Below, one piece after another: positions 45,066-56,682 of a stretch of 64,000 nt of DNA. Within the stretch, counting starts at the first letter, position 1; each line of letters opens with the position of its first letter. This DNA is from Cyclaneusma minus. Its lineage: Eukaryota; Ascomycota; Leotiomycetes; Marthamycetales; Marthamycetaceae. A program made the position numbers and the translations under genes. Under the pieces are notes generated by a model that saw nothing but the letters and a program-made list of their open reading frames with translations, made no database searches and was not told the origin of the DNA. Where the stretch lies: positions 558,001 to 622,000 of the forward strand of contig JAKZHN010000004.1 of the NCBI GenBank assembly GCA_037179335.1, written 5' to 3'.

Positions 45066-47882
45066 TCAGATCCAAGTCCCCTTCCCCATAGGCGGTGGAC
45101 TCATCATCGGTGGGCTCATCGTCCTCGTCGGCGGACTCATCATCCCCGGCGGACTAGTCATCCTTTGCGGACTCATCACCGGCGACGGACTTGTCATGAT
45201 CGACGGACTCCTCATCCTCGACGGACTAGCCAGACCCGAGCTCCTCATGGTACCTATACGCGGCCGCGTTGTCGGTGGTGGCGGCGGCGGCGGGTGCGGA
45301 GTCGAGGCCGAGGCAGACTTGGCATTCGACAAAGGGCTAGGGCCTACAGGCTTAGCCTCCGCCTTCTCTGCCTTCTCTGCCTTCTTGAATCTCGCAGGTC
45401 TCGCAGGCACCATAGGAGGCGGGACGCGTAGCGGGCTTGCTACGGGCTTGTTCTCGGGGACTGAGATGAGGCCCATACGGAGAGAGCTTGCTACAAGAGA
45501 ACTTGTTACAGGCTTGCTGTTTTCGGGGGTGACAGAGCCCACGCGGAGCGGAGGGGGAAATAGTGCTGGGTCGGGACTAGTGGGGGAGTCGGGACATGGG
45601 GTGCCGGGAGGAGTGAGCCTCTTAGTGCCGGAGGGGTTCGAGGGGTGGGTGGGAGAGTCGGGGCAGGGTCGGTTGGTGGAGGTTGTCGCCGTCTTGGGGC
45701 TAGAGGCATTGCCGGGTTTCTTGGGACTGGCTGGTTTGAAAGGGTCGTAGACCGCAGGGGTGAGGTGGAGGGGAGCGGCGTCTGAGGAGTAGCGGGAGGA
45801 GGCGACGGAGGCGTGGGGATTGGGTGCAGAGGATTGTCGTTGTGCTTTTGGTTGTAGAAAGTTAAAAGGGAAGCGGGCGGGAGGAGAAGAGGCGCGCGGG
45901 AATGATGGAGAAGTCAGGTCCGTGTTAGCGGTGTATCTTCTGTTGGTTGGTGGTTGTGTGAAAGGAACGAGGGGTGGACTGGTGGGCATCATCGAGTTGG
46001 ATCTTTGGGACGATCTTAGACGCTGAGCGGGTGAGTAATCCACAGGGGGCGGGCTGCTGGCCATCATCCGCTGCGGGGCAGAGAAGTCCGCGGGAGGTGG
46101 GTTGCTTGCCAACACCCGCTGCGGGGGAGAAAACTCCGCTTGGCGGGGTGGTAGGGGTCGGATCTGAGTGGTGGGCGATATGAGTCGTTGGTGATATGTG
46201 GGAGATCGTTGCTCGGGCATGTTAGATAGTCGCAGGCCAATTTGAACCGTGGCTGACGATTCTACGGAAGAATTGCGCTGGTGACCTGGCCCTCGAATAG
46301 GAGGCGGAAGCTCCAGAGTATTCAGGCCGTATGAAGGTGGCGACCGTGACTGCACAACAGCGTCCAAAGATTGAGTTGGCACAGGAGCTCGCTGCAAATT
46401 GCTCGGGTTGCCAGAATATGTTGTGGCGGGTAATAGAACTCCCGTGGGACTCCCCAACTCGGCTGGGAATACAGAGTATGGGCTCTTTGGCTTCTGTCTT
46501 CGAGTTGGTGAGGTAATGGCGGTTGGTGGGAGTCTCGGTTCGCTCTGCTGACTCCTGAGCTGGGGCAAAGGCTTCGTCGTTCGGCTTTTGCCCTTGGGAC
46601 TTCTCATCGATTCGCCGCTCACTCTGAAGTCCGAGTCTTTTTCGAACATGACCAGGCTCGACCGACTAGTGATGGTCCTTGGGCTCGATGGACCACCAAT
46701 CGGTCGCAACATATGAGCATCGAAGCCAAGGTCGTTGGGTCCCCACAGTCTGATCTCGCGCTTCTTTGGCTCCCAACCCGGAGTTCCCTTTGGCATGAAG
46801 GCGGTTTGAGATGTGTTGGCGCGCAGGATGAGTTGTGTCACACCTGTCAGGAGACCGGACAAGTTCAGCACTACAGTCGCTATCATGGCCGGCTTCAAGG
46901 CGCTTTTGTGTATCACCAGCACAAGGAAATATGGAAACACGAAGGCCTGATGCGATGTTAGCATTGATGTAGTATAAAGACAGCTCGAACTCACCAAAAC
47001 TATCGCGCCAAGCCAGAGGTAGTAAACCATTCGTGATGCAGCAATCCTTTGATGCTTGTCGATTGTCGGCACAGTCGATAGTCGATTCCATATGATCAAG
47101 CCGCAAATGACAGATACTCCGATGATACTAGACACAACAATCGTACCAAATTTGCCGTAATGTACCACGAACCACACAAGTGAGGCGAAACAGAAGTCTC
47201 CCATTTTGTCGACGAACGCAAGGGCCCAAGTGAGGATTTCCAGTACGAACACAACGAACAAGCATATCGTAACATCGTATTTGCCTCGAGCTCGAAATGG
47301 AGTCTTTCGCAGAGAGCGGATGGTGCATTCGATACCGAAAACGACTTGGACGTATGCAACGAGGAACATCGCTACCAATGTGAGCAAGAAGCAATTTCCG
47401 GGAACAAAGAGTGTCACATACCAGGCAGCATTATCTGTGAAAGTCTTCGACAGCCAGGCTCGATGAAAGCTGTCAAGCCGGTGCCCTGAACCCCAGCAAA
47501 TACCAATCCTTGTATCACAATCGCCAGAGCCTGGACCAGAGGAAAGGTTTCTGCAGGGTGAACTGCCGAGATGCAAAATTTCCTAGAGAAGCATTAGCGA
47601 TTGCTCCACCACAGTCTTTCGTCCAACTGACTTTGCCTTGCCGCTCGGGCTCTGTCTTTTCGATGCCAAGTAACAATCGTAAATTATGCTTGCCGCTGTT
47701 GCAAACGCTGCGAGGACGTTGAAGGCTGCCAGTATTATCGTCGATGTGCGGACCGATTTGCTCTCCTCGAAAATCAGGTTCGATATCAGCTTCTGGGTAG
47801 CTTCTGCAGCGGACGTCTTGTTGAATGACTGTGCTCTGGCCATGCCGTCCATACCCACAGTCCAACTTCCAAATCCCGACAT
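45066..47882 (-). CDS. Multi-spanning membrane protein with long proline-rich cytoplasmic tail
   Basis: Exons complement(47632-47882, 47422-47582, 46995-47371, 45066-46946) give 889 residues with 48-50 nt introns and consistent phases. About seven hydrophobic segments occupy roughly residues 40-310, resembling fungal heptahelical orphan proteins. After a conserved-looking KGTPGWEPKKREIRLWGPND stretch, some 550 residues are Ser/Pro-rich and disordered, ending in short SPPxMMSPP repeats and poly-Pro. A plasma-membrane receptor or sensor is possible by topology only; no ligand or G-protein motif is evident. Start chosen at the first ATG before the first membrane segment. Confidence 0.8.
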
Positions 47883-50800
47883 GTTGGCGATAGTGGTATG
47901 GTGTGATATTAGATGGCCGTGAGGTCACAGCAAAGCTGTAAGAGTTCGAGTCAAGGCATGAAGCCAACGATGATCTATGATGAGCGAGTGACGAGGTTCG
48001 AAGGACCTTGGTCGTTGATTAAAAAAGTGGCCACTGGATCAACCATATGGAATACTGATAGAAACAAATGATGCCGAAACCTGCAGCGAAGAATGGAAGA
48101 TGATAGTAAAAGAAAGAAAGAGGGAAGGAAAAGTTGGCACTACGGGCACAGCCAGAGAGCACCAGGCTGTGTGAAGTTTCCAAACTCCACGGGAACGCTT
48201 AGGGTATAAGTTGATACCCCAAGGAGCTTCCATGCACAACCCGTGTTTAGTGTGGCCAGTGCTCGGCTGGCCAGATTCCGACCCACTCGTAAAAATGTAC
48301 ATGGGGTCAGCCATATCTGCACTAGTGGGGTGGCGGGGAGCGATCTCCTGTGGATGAAGTGGATGAACGGAAGAGTATTGCACTGACTAGTACTTCACAC
48401 AACGTCTGCATGAGCATGGTGCAAGGCGGGCTGGACTCGCATGGCGAAGCCAGTCGTGGTATCGCGGCTCATAGAGTGACAGTTTCAAGGGCCCTTGGAC
48501 GACATGAATTCTCGGCTTGGCCGTCAAATATGATGCCAGTGCAGATCATATAAGCCCGTTCGCAAGAAGCCGAGGAGCCATACTGCCCATGGTCGCTGAG
48601 ACACTCACGGGTAGTCCTAGGGTGGCCGTGTAACGAGAAGAGCTGACACTTGATTGGTCAGTATGTCAGAACGGCTCCGGACTCGAGGTCGGTGATATTG
48701 GCAGGGTTAGAATACGAAGGTCTGTGAAACTGGGACCCGTTTTGAGTGTTGTCTCGCTTGGGCCAGGGGCGGACATAAAAAAGCTTGTTTGAGCCATAAC
48801 CCCACATTTCCCAGAGAGGTGGTCATGGCCAATATAACCGCCACATCCAATGACAAGCCGTAAGTTGTGAATAGCTAGGGAATAGAAATTTGAATTCGCA
48901 AGGGAATCGAGGCTTGTAGAACAACGCCGACAAGAATAGAGTCTGTCAAAATAACTATCCCAGCTGTGTACCCAAGATTTGTGCGTTGCATTAACTCCAT
49001 GTGATAGATACGGCGGCAAAATTGGCAACGTCTGCCACAGTCTTCTCGAACGGATATTGTAGAAGAGAGATGCGCAGGATTCCCAGCGAGCTACTAGCTC
49101 TGCACGGCAGTACTGAGGTAAGCACGTGTCGGAACAGTACAATGCGGGCTGGCCCACTGCCTACGGAAAAATGTATGCCAATTTGGGTAAGGCAAGACAG
49201 GTGATCACTGAATCGCTGGTTTCCAGAAGGTATGATCATCAACCTCGTTGGGACACGGCGTTGCGTGGTCTCCCACCTCGTGGTGACGAGGTGGAGACAG
49301 ACCGTCAGATGTTACTGACGCCATCACCAATACCAGAGTTGGAGGCTTGGGTATAAAGCAGAAGGAAAAATGGTGATATGGGGACTGGGCGCCGGGCGTG
49401 AAAGAACAAGAAAGGAAGATCCAGTATCCAATAGAGAGCAAGGAAAAGCCAAAAATAGCAGACCATGGTAGCACTTCTAGAAGCAGAAGACTTGGAAGCC
49501 GCCAAGACATGGCCCACAGACACGTTGATTTGCCGCTTGGGATTCTTGGGGCGTCTGAGGCAGTGTGCTGAAGCGGGAGTTGAAGTGCGGAGTGTGTCGG
49601 ATCCGGCATTTGAAACAGATCGGGGACAAGGCTGGGGCCCGCTGTAGGGACGTGACGTAGCTTGATTGTGAAGACGCCTCGTCCCGAGCGAGAGGCAAAC
49701 CAATCGATTGAGTGGGTGGCAGATATCAAAACCGAGAATTGTGGGCTGTGTAGGAGGATTATCTCGAAGGAGAAGGGAGAGCAGCGGAAGGGAGGCTGGA
49801 TTTTGCTGTGCACTGTTCGCTGGTCCGAGCGTCGCGTCACCTGACACTGCACGCTATTCCTTATCTTCCCTAGTCGCTAACGCTTTTCTCAACCACACCA
49901 CCTCGAGATGTCTCGCCACCTCATTTCCAGGCCGTTTTCGAATCTACGACGCGGCTTGATCGTACAAGTACTACTACAACTAGGGACCATCGTGTACTGT
50001 ACGGCTACACGGCAACGTGCGGCTCTATGCACCCAAGCACGCCACATTTCGCGATCACCAGCTCCCTCTCGTGTCGTGATAATGACGACCATGTCAAGCC
50101 AGCCACGATTGCGGGATGGGAGGCCTCGCTTCCAGGAAACGGGTCATATTCAACTGTCAAGTCTGAGATAGAAGCTCAAAAGGGAGTACAGATCTCCCTA
50201 GATTTCCACAGAGACGGGCCACCAGACTGTTTCCAGCCAGCTGCATTGAGTACATGGGATACTCGGCTCGGTCGGGGGGGAAACCCACTCAGAATTACTA
50301 GGTATGGACACGGAACATTCAACCACTTCAAGCATGTGGAGTTCTCCGGTCCAGTGTCCCAGCTTTCGTCTCTTGTCTGACAATGCCGTCTAGCAGCTGT
50401 CTCACAAGGCGATGTCATCTCAACTTATTTCCTGCACATCGTCCCGTCTACCCCGTCTCTCAAAACAACAGGACTGCAAGCATTGTCATCAAGCTGACAT
50501 TTCATCTGATCTCGTTCGTGTTTGTGCCTTCATTTCTCTGGCAGGTTACAGCCGGCGGTGTTGTGACCAATTTCCATGCTTCGGTCCCACGGTTCCTAAT
50601 CTTGGGCTCCCAGCACACCAACGTTATGCAGCTGCCATATGCAATATACCTTCATATCAATGCCTGCTACACATCGCAGTTCTCCATGGCCCCGCTCATT
50701 GGTCTCCGGTCTCAGCACTTTATCCAAAATACCAAGCATGATCGAGGGCCTTTTAGCCTGAGGGACAAATCTCCGAATTACTCTCCCCGCAAAGGTTACT

Positions 50801-51348
50801 GGGGATAAGCTTCTGGCAGGGACTGGAGCCGGGTCTACAAGTCAGTTCTCAAAGGATCTAGACCCTTGACGTCAGGGCTGTGATATGCGATTCTATCCAG
50901 TCGTCGATCTGACTACAGACGTTGCGAACTATCCATCACTGAGAACTCCGGTCCCCACCAGAGAAGATCCACGACCATCCTCTATGCAGAACCAAGTCAA
51001 AATGAAATCCTCCATGATCTTTCATGACAGCGCGAGACTTCCACGGTACTTGAAGCTTCTGTGGAAGCAAACAACTCAGTTAAGTGATTATCCGCTCAAT
51101 GAGAATTTCTCGAACCTGATTTCTGTCTTTCACATGAACCTCACTGTGTTGAGCTTTCTGGGGATAACTAGAGTCATCTTTCAAGTCAATGACCTGGTTT
51201 CTAGTTCTCGCGATGTGCTTGAATAAAGCCATTCTAGCACACGCCGAAATGGATTAGAAGGTCCAGAAGAAGGATTTGTTGAATACAAATACAGTGACAC
51301 ATTCAGCATCTTGGTACTTCATCTTCAACTGTCGTCTGAAACGATCCG
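47883..51348. other. Gene-free interval
   Basis: Several 60-180 codon ORFs occur on both strands (for example around 49205-49852 minus and 50383-50808 plus), but none shows a domain, consistent composition or supporting introns. The right end is the promoter of the 2EXR gene at 51349. Confidence 0.4.
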
Positions 51349-51780
51349 ATGGCAGACCACTCTCCCTTAAAAATGCCGGATGATTCTCCTCCAAAGATGG
51401 CGGACAAATCTCCCTCGAAGATGGCGGACAATTCTCCCTCAAGCGTGGCGGACCACTCTTCCTCAGGCGCGGCGGACCACTCTTCCTCGAAGATAGCGGA
51501 CGAGCCTTTCTCAAGCGTGGCGGAGAATTCTCCCTCAAGCGTGGCGGACAACCTTTCCTCGAAGATAGCGGACGATTCTTCCTCAAGCGTGGCGGAGAGT
51601 TCTCCCTCGAAGATGGCGGACAATTCTTCCTCAAGCGTGACGGACCACTCTTCCTCAGGCGCGGCGGACCACTCTTCCTCAAACTTGGCGGACAACTCTT
51701 CCTCGAAGATAGCGGACGAGCCTTTCTCAAGCGTGGCGGACAACCTTTCCTCGAAGATGGCGGACAATTCTCCCTCGAAC
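51349..51780 (+). repeat. 24-bp coding minisatellite, 18 units
   Basis: 432 bp made of 24 bp units, all in frame. Units 5-9 and 13-17 form a higher-order block repeated with few changes (VADHSSSG, AADHSSS, IADEPFSS, VADNLSSK). Because the unit is a multiple of three, long open frames also appear on the opposite strand; these are a by-product. Confidence 0.92.
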
Positions 51781-52551
51781 ACGGCCGCTTCCGCCCCCTT
51801 GGATCGCCTGCCTCGGTTTACTAAACTTCCACAGGAGATTCAGCACATGATATGGCTCTACGCTCTCGATGCTGAAGACGGGCGTGTCGTTTATCTCAGG
51901 GAGCCGCGATGGCAAGTAAGATCGACCCCTCCTGGCTACGAACTCTGCACATCCTCACCTGGTTCTTCTCTCCTGCACGCTTGCCATGGATCTCGAATCA
52001 TTGCTCAGAGAGTCCACCGAGAAGTTAGTCAAGGTTACCATCTTTGTCCAATAATGCCGCCACAGGCGCCCTTCCAAAAAGGGGCCGTTACGATTCGGAA
52101 CCAGTCCCGTTACTCAGATTTCAAGGTCTATATTCATCCGACCAAAGATATCATTTGCTTCCATGATCAGTCGGATATGTCTGCTACGCTGATCCGGTGG
52201 GGAGAGGTTGAGAAATCGCATGGTCCCTTCCAGAACTATGGATGGACGATCTATCCAGAAGGATTCCAGGCTGGTGATCGGGACAGCCTCAACCTCAACT
52301 CCATTAGTAGTGTGGGAGAAAAAAGAAGGCACAGTCACTGTTACCATTCTCTGCATTCATACCTGCCGAAGGATCAATACTTCTTGGTCGCTCCAAAAGA
52401 CTGTCATAAAACAAAACACCACACGCGTCGCAAGGTAGACTCGTTTATTGGCCGCATATGCTATCAGGCGCACCTCCATGAGACGTGGGATACCTCCAAG
52501 CGAAAAAGCTACGAGGCTTTCAAGAAGCAGTTTCAGGTCAAGTTTGTCTAA
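51349..52551 (+). CDS. 2EXR-domain protein with N-terminal octapeptide repeats
   Basis: A single uninterrupted 400-codon ORF. Residues 1-144 are eighteen 8-residue repeats of consensus (V/M/I)AD(N/H)SSSS. The 2EXR motif follows at about residues 152-172 (LPRFTKLPQEIQHMIWLYAL), then LLHACHGSR, and a C-terminal region ending YEAFKKQFQVKFV, which is shared with the next gene. 2EXR resembles F-box-like folds in sequence pattern but its function is unknown. Ser/Asp-rich repeats may be a flexible or phosphorylated arm. The frame is intact, unlike the 2EXR copies at 4-25 kb. Confidence 0.8.
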   Translation: MADHSPLKMPDDSPPKMADKSPSKMADNSPSSVADHSSSGAADHSSSKIADEPFSSVAENSPSSVADNLSSKIADDSSSSVAESSPSKMADNSSSSVTDHSSSGAADHSSSNLADNSSSKIADEPFSSVADNLSSKMADNSPSNTAASAPLDRLPRFTKLPQEIQHMIWLYALDAEDGRVVYLREPRWQVRSTPPGYELCTSSPGSSLLHACHGSRIIAQRVHREVSQGYHLCPIMPPQAPFQKGAVTIRNQSRYSDFKVYIHPTKDIICFHDQSDMSATLIRWGEVEKSHGPFQNYGWTIYPEGFQAGDRDSLNLNSISSVGEKRRHSHCYHSLHSYLPKDQYFLVAPKDCHKTKHHTRRKVDSFIGRICYQAHLHETWDTSKRKSYEAFKKQFQVKFV

Positions 52552-53143
52552 GACACTATGGTGGAAGGAGGTTGGAGCAGCACAACTCTTGAAAAGACAA
52601 GACTTAGTGAATAGCAATAGCCCGAAATCAACATGACCCAGCCAAACTGGCACTCTGTCTTCTAACGTGATAATCTGTACAAATAAAGACTTGGACACAA
52701 ACTTCGAGTATCTAAGGGGTACATGTTTGCAGCCGTGGAGATAGAAGCCGAGTTGGGAGGTTCCAGAAGGCTTGGAACGCGAACCATGACTGGATGTTTT
52801 TGATCCTTGGAGACTTCGACCACCAGGCATATCCAGAATTTTCTCGTCCTGCTGTACTTGAGTCATCATAGATATCTGGATCGCTTCATCCAGAATATGC
52901 TGTGAAGTTCTTAGTCCGTGTCTTTGCGAGACATTTCTGGTATATGCCGAAACAGACTAGAAAAACCATTGTTTCCGGACATCGAACATTCTTTGCTAGG
53001 ATGAACAAACCAGCGCTTTCCACATTACTCCATACTTCCTGGAGCCAGCCTCACCAAGTACTAATACTCAGGTATATCCACCAGCCCAGCTTTCATCCTT
53101 GGTCATCCAAACATCTCTCCATCCAACGAAATTCGGCTTACAC

Positions 53144-53980
53144 ATGTCGATGGCTGCCTCCTTAGACCACTTCCCGCAATTTCTGCGCCTTCCGCAGGAG
53201 CTTCAAGACATTGTATGGAATATCGCACTCAATGATTCAGAGGACCGCGCAATCTTCATCTGCGGCCCTGGGTGCGATGTGACGACTCGTGACAAGGTCA
53301 GAGGGCTCCATCTTTGCGGCACTTGTTGCCATAGGACGATGGGTTACAAGCTCAGAATGATTTCTTCGGGTGTCCCTCCACTTCTTCATGCTTGCCGTGT
53401 TTCCCGAACCATCGATCTCTCCACTTACCACCTCATCACCAGAGAATTCACGCCTAATACTGCGAACGGACACGTGACTGGATTCCATTTGAGGATTGAC
53501 AAGTCGGTCTTTTCTAAGGAGAAAATATACATGTCGACTGTTAAAGATGTGCTTATTCTTCTCACCGACGCGGAGACTTGGCAAAATGATTTTGAGTCCA
53601 TTTGTCACAGTATAGACGGTGTGGATGCGAACTCCCTAAATTACGGATGGACCATTTACAGACCCAGAATCGATATTGATCGTTGGGGTAGACGAAGGAA
53701 CGTCTCATCCTGGCCAGACTGGTACCACAGAGCGCAAATTCGAGGACGATCGAAGATCTGGCCGGTTTTTCTTTATACTTCAACAGGAGGATTGCTTAAA
53801 AGGCGACCGCAGAAGACATTTGTTCTTGTTGCTCCCACAGGATGGGAAGTGCAGGCATACCGTACAGTGGACGAGGAAGTTGTTCCCAAATGCTATGAAA
53901 CGATTCCCGCGGAAGAACGGTCCGTAGATTATGAGGCCTTCAAGAAGACTTTCCGGGTCAAGTTCGTGCGAGGACTTTAA
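53144..53980 (+). CDS. 2EXR-domain protein
   Basis: A single-exon ORF of 278 codons from the ATG at 53144. The 2EXR motif begins within the first 15 residues (FPQFLRLPQELQDIVWNIAL), followed by LLHACRVSR and a Trp/Tyr-rich middle (NYGWTIY). It ends in YEAFKKTFRVKFV, almost identical to the end of the neighbour at 51.3-52.6 kb, so the two are tandem duplicates that differ in the N-terminal repeat arm. Function unknown; frame intact. Confidence 0.8.
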   Translation: MSMAASLDHFPQFLRLPQELQDIVWNIALNDSEDRAIFICGPGCDVTTRDKVRGLHLCGTCCHRTMGYKLRMISSGVPPLLHACRVSRTIDLSTYHLITREFTPNTANGHVTGFHLRIDKSVFSKEKIYMSTVKDVLILLTDAETWQNDFESICHSIDGVDANSLNYGWTIYRPRIDIDRWGRRRNVSSWPDWYHRAQIRGRSKIWPVFLYTSTGGLLKRRPQKTFVLVAPTGWEVQAYRTVDEEVVPKCYETIPAEERSVDYEAFKKTFRVKFVRGL

Positions 53981-54486
53981 AGCTCTGGTCTACCAGGAGG
54001 CCAGAGCAAGACCAAATCTCTTTCCCGAGGAGAAACTTGAACAATATCAATAGCTTCCATTGAAGTCCAGAGGAGCGGAGGGACAATCTAATGCAAACTG
54101 CATATTCAGAAAATATCAAATGATTGTGATTACGCGATTTTAACCAACTTAATTTGAAGTTACTCGTACCGTGCTCCGATGAGAATTCAGTTGAAGTACG
54201 TATTTCGTTGATACAACAACGACTTGAAATCGCTTTTATGGTTATACTTGATCCCGAGCCCCTAGCATCGTTTTCTCAATTTCACAAGCATATAAAATAC
54301 ACCCAAATCAGCGAATTCAAAATATTGCTTCTATTGGCTGCCCTATTCTCTATCTAGACAGGCATATGCATCAGAAAGAAGCTGAGACCCGCAAGAGAAT
54401 CCTAAGTGAACCCCTGCTTATTTCAAGCTCGTCCTGTGATCCAAAGTAACCCCCGTAGCAGCACCACAACACCAATGGCGACGTCA
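53981..54486. other. Interval between convergent genes
   Basis: No supported gene. Part of it (about 54280-54320, CACAAGCATATAAAATACAC) resembles the 3' flanks at 56150-56200 and 58400-58440, so the right half belongs to the tandemly repeated chromodomain-type unit. Confidence 0.45.
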
Positions 54487-55538
54487 TTAAAGACTGATGC
54501 CCTTGCGGCGCTTCGATGAAGGCTCGGCCGATATTTGTTCCTTCTCATCTTCTACCATAGTAGAGAGAACGCGCTTCGTAGCACGTAAGGAGCTAGCAGC
54601 AGCTTCGTATTGCACCTTCTTCTTCCAGATATCCAAAGCGATGTTGGTGCCGTCCTCGGAGAGTAGTAAGTTCTCCAAAGGTTCCCAGGTAGCGTCTTCA
54701 ATCTTGTAACCCACCCATTCAATCAGATACATCGTTTGAAAGCGGCCGTCAACACCTTCTTCCTGCTTTTCCGCCAGGATTTGTTCCACCATGTAGATGT
54801 CGCCGTTCTCAGTACCGTGATCCTTTTCATTCTTGCTGGTAGTCGGGTGAATTGCGGAAGATCGATACGGTTGTACTGTCATCCTGGTGGATTTGTAGCT
54901 CTTGGCGGATTTCTTCGGGGCGGGGAAAGTCTTTCTCGGTGCCTTGGGTGTACGACTAGCTTTAGACTATTGCGTCGAGTCTGTCTTGCTGTGCGGCGCT
55001 TGTTGATTGACTTGGGTGAGCGAGCGTTTGGCAGGGCCGATGGAACTACGCCAGCGCTCTCGTGAAGGCCAGATTCAGGTCGTGACCCGGGGATCGGTGA
55101 GAGTGCCATTTGCTGCAGGCTGTTGCCATCCACAAGGTTTTGCTGCGCATTGTTGGGAGGTCCGGAGATCAAGGCCGACTCCGTGGCGCGTTGCATGATA
55201 TTGCGGTCGGCGTCTTGTTGCGGAACTTCGGGCATATGGTCGTGGATGTTGTCCAGCTGGTCGAGGTTAGCGGTACTGGAGAGGCTGCCGACGGCGTCGC
55301 TGCTGAGATTGTCGTCGCGGCCCAACATGAAGTCATCAATGGAGCGTGCGCCGGCCTTATGGGAAGTTATCGTGGGAGGTGAGGAGCCAATCACGGAAGG
55401 ACGAGGACCAGGAAGTAAGTAGACGTAGTTCGATGTTGTTGTTGTCACCAAGGGTGAGCGACGGCGAGAGCCAGTAGCAACTGTATGGAAACAATTGTAT
55501 TTGGAGAACGAAGAGAGGAAGTGGGAGGAAGAGAGCAT
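54487..55538 (-). pseudogene. Chromodomain protein gene, locus 1, frame-broken
   Basis: The downstream half (ATG 54882 to TGA 54487) encodes a chromodomain: GDIYMVEQILAEK, YLIEWVGY, ATWEPLENLL, then a basic KRRK tail. The upstream half, 55538 to 54879, is a Ser/Pro/Asn-rich frame with a GSRPESG segment comparable to locus 2. The two halves are in different frames and the sum of 1052 nt is one base short of in-frame, so a one-base loss between about 55100 and 54960 best explains the pair. In the chromodomain frame there is also a TAG at 54967-54969. Chromodomains bind methylated lysine on histones; a heterochromatin-related role is inferred only from the fold. Confidence 0.6.
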
Positions 55539-55552
55539 AACCTTTGTGTTTG

Positions 55553-55650
55553 GGCGCTGGTTTTAACAGCCCTCGGCCGGTTAAATAATCCAGGCGCTAA
55601 ATATGCGCTAGCTAAGCGAAGGGCCTTAGGCAACGGCGCTATATAAATGG
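55553..55650 (-). promoter_or_regulatory. Conserved promoter block of locus 1
   Basis: The sequence upstream of locus 1 shares blocks with 57803-57901 upstream of locus 2: a TTGGGCGC box, ACAGCCCTCGG(C/T)CGGTTA, GGCCTTAGGC and GCTATATAAA (plus-strand reading). Order and spacing are the same. A TATA-like element sits about 100 bp from the start codon on the transcribed strand. Confidence 0.6.
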
Positions 55651-55729
55651 TGTATAAATCGAGGTAACCATATTGAGTTTGGGGATACGCGGTAGGGAAA
55701 TTTTTTGCAATCGTCTCCGATTTCCACAA

Positions 55730-55805
55730 GTAATTGGGAATTTTCCAAGTGATTTTTGCATTTTCAAGTGACTTGGAGTTCTCCGAGTTACCTGCATATC
55801 TTCGA
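55730..55805. repeat. AAGTnACTTGG-type tandem repeat, near locus 1
   Basis: Four or so units such as CCACAAGTAATTGGGAATTT and TCAAGTGACTTGGAGTT recur at about 19-20 bp. It lies upstream of locus 1, as related blocks do upstream of loci 2 and 3. Confidence 0.65.
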
Positions 55806-56291
55806 ATAGTTTATATAACTCCATAAGGTAAGCCCTTGGCTTGAAACCCACTTCACCTGTCCAGACTACCTTAGTAATAAAGCTAAGGCCATCCACAGCG
55901 CCAATATCGCTTTTTTACGGCACTTTTGAGAAGGCGGCCGACATCTGTTGCTTTTTTTCCTTAAACTCCAAGTGAATGCGCTTCGAGGTACGCGTGACAC
56001 CCGCAGAAGCAGAGCTCGTTTCGGTAATCTTAGCTCTCTTACTCATGGCGTTGTCTTCGGCTTTATTCTCGGCGGTTACGGAGCTAGTCTTAATTAAGTA
56101 ATTATTTTCTGCGATTTCGAAGCTCCAATTTGGATTTAGTGGTACCCTTTTCAATTTCACGAGTATAAACGATATTCCCAAATTAGCGAATTAAAGATCT
56201 TGCTTCCCTAATTTCCCCTAGTTCTTTGTATATTTAAAAATGCACCAAAGCAACAACCGAGACTAGTACGGGAAACCAAATAAAGCCCTCC

Positions 56292-56582
56292 TTAGTCAAA
56301 CCTTATCTTGTAAACCAAATCAGCACCTATAGGTGTGCAAAGGATGACCATAGCACTGGCAACAGCGCTAATAACGGATGCCCCTTCTTCGGCGTGCTTC
56401 TTGTCGTGGATGCGCAAGGCATAGGCTTCGACCTTCTGCAGCTCCGCGTTGCTTTTGAGTCTGCGGCCAAATTTGACGAAGCGGTGCACGACGTTGTGGA
56501 GGACGATCAGGAGGACCAGGTCGTGGAGGGACACCCAGAACTCGGCGGTTTTGATGAGCTTGGGGAGCTTGAGGAGTGACAT
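56292..56582 (-). CDS. Small two-span membrane protein (hypothetical)
   Basis: A 96-codon ORF from the ATG at 56582. Two hydrophobic segments (around residues 15-38, LHDLVLLIVLHNVVHRF, and 70-90, VISAVASAMVILCTP) flank a basic, charged loop. It is clean in composition and sits just downstream of locus 2 on the same strand. No family is recognised; it could be a real small gene or a fragment. Confidence 0.45.
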   Translation of the reverse strand: MSLLKLPKLIKTAEFWVSLHDLVLLIVLHNVVHRFVKFGRRLKSNAELQKVEAYALRIHDKKHAEEGASVISAVASAMVILCTPIGADLVYKIRFD

Positions 56583-56682
56583 GGTTGCTTTGGTCGTCGG
56601 TCGGTGGAGGGCTTTGGCCTTTGGTGGTTGATAATAATGGGTGGCGTCGGGGGATTGGCCGATTGGGGAACGGGAGTTTGCC

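Noticed and set aside
51254..51782. Long Arg/Pro- and Glu-rich ORFs on the minus strand
   Set aside because: They are the antisense frames of the 24 bp repeat, open only because the unit is a multiple of three and lacks stops.
54879..54882. Bicistronic ATGA stop-start overlap at locus 1
   Set aside because: The overlap is real, but the combined length is one base short of in-frame and sister loci show single-frame arrangement with stops, so a frame break is more likely than termination-reinitiation. Left open as a test in the locus finding.
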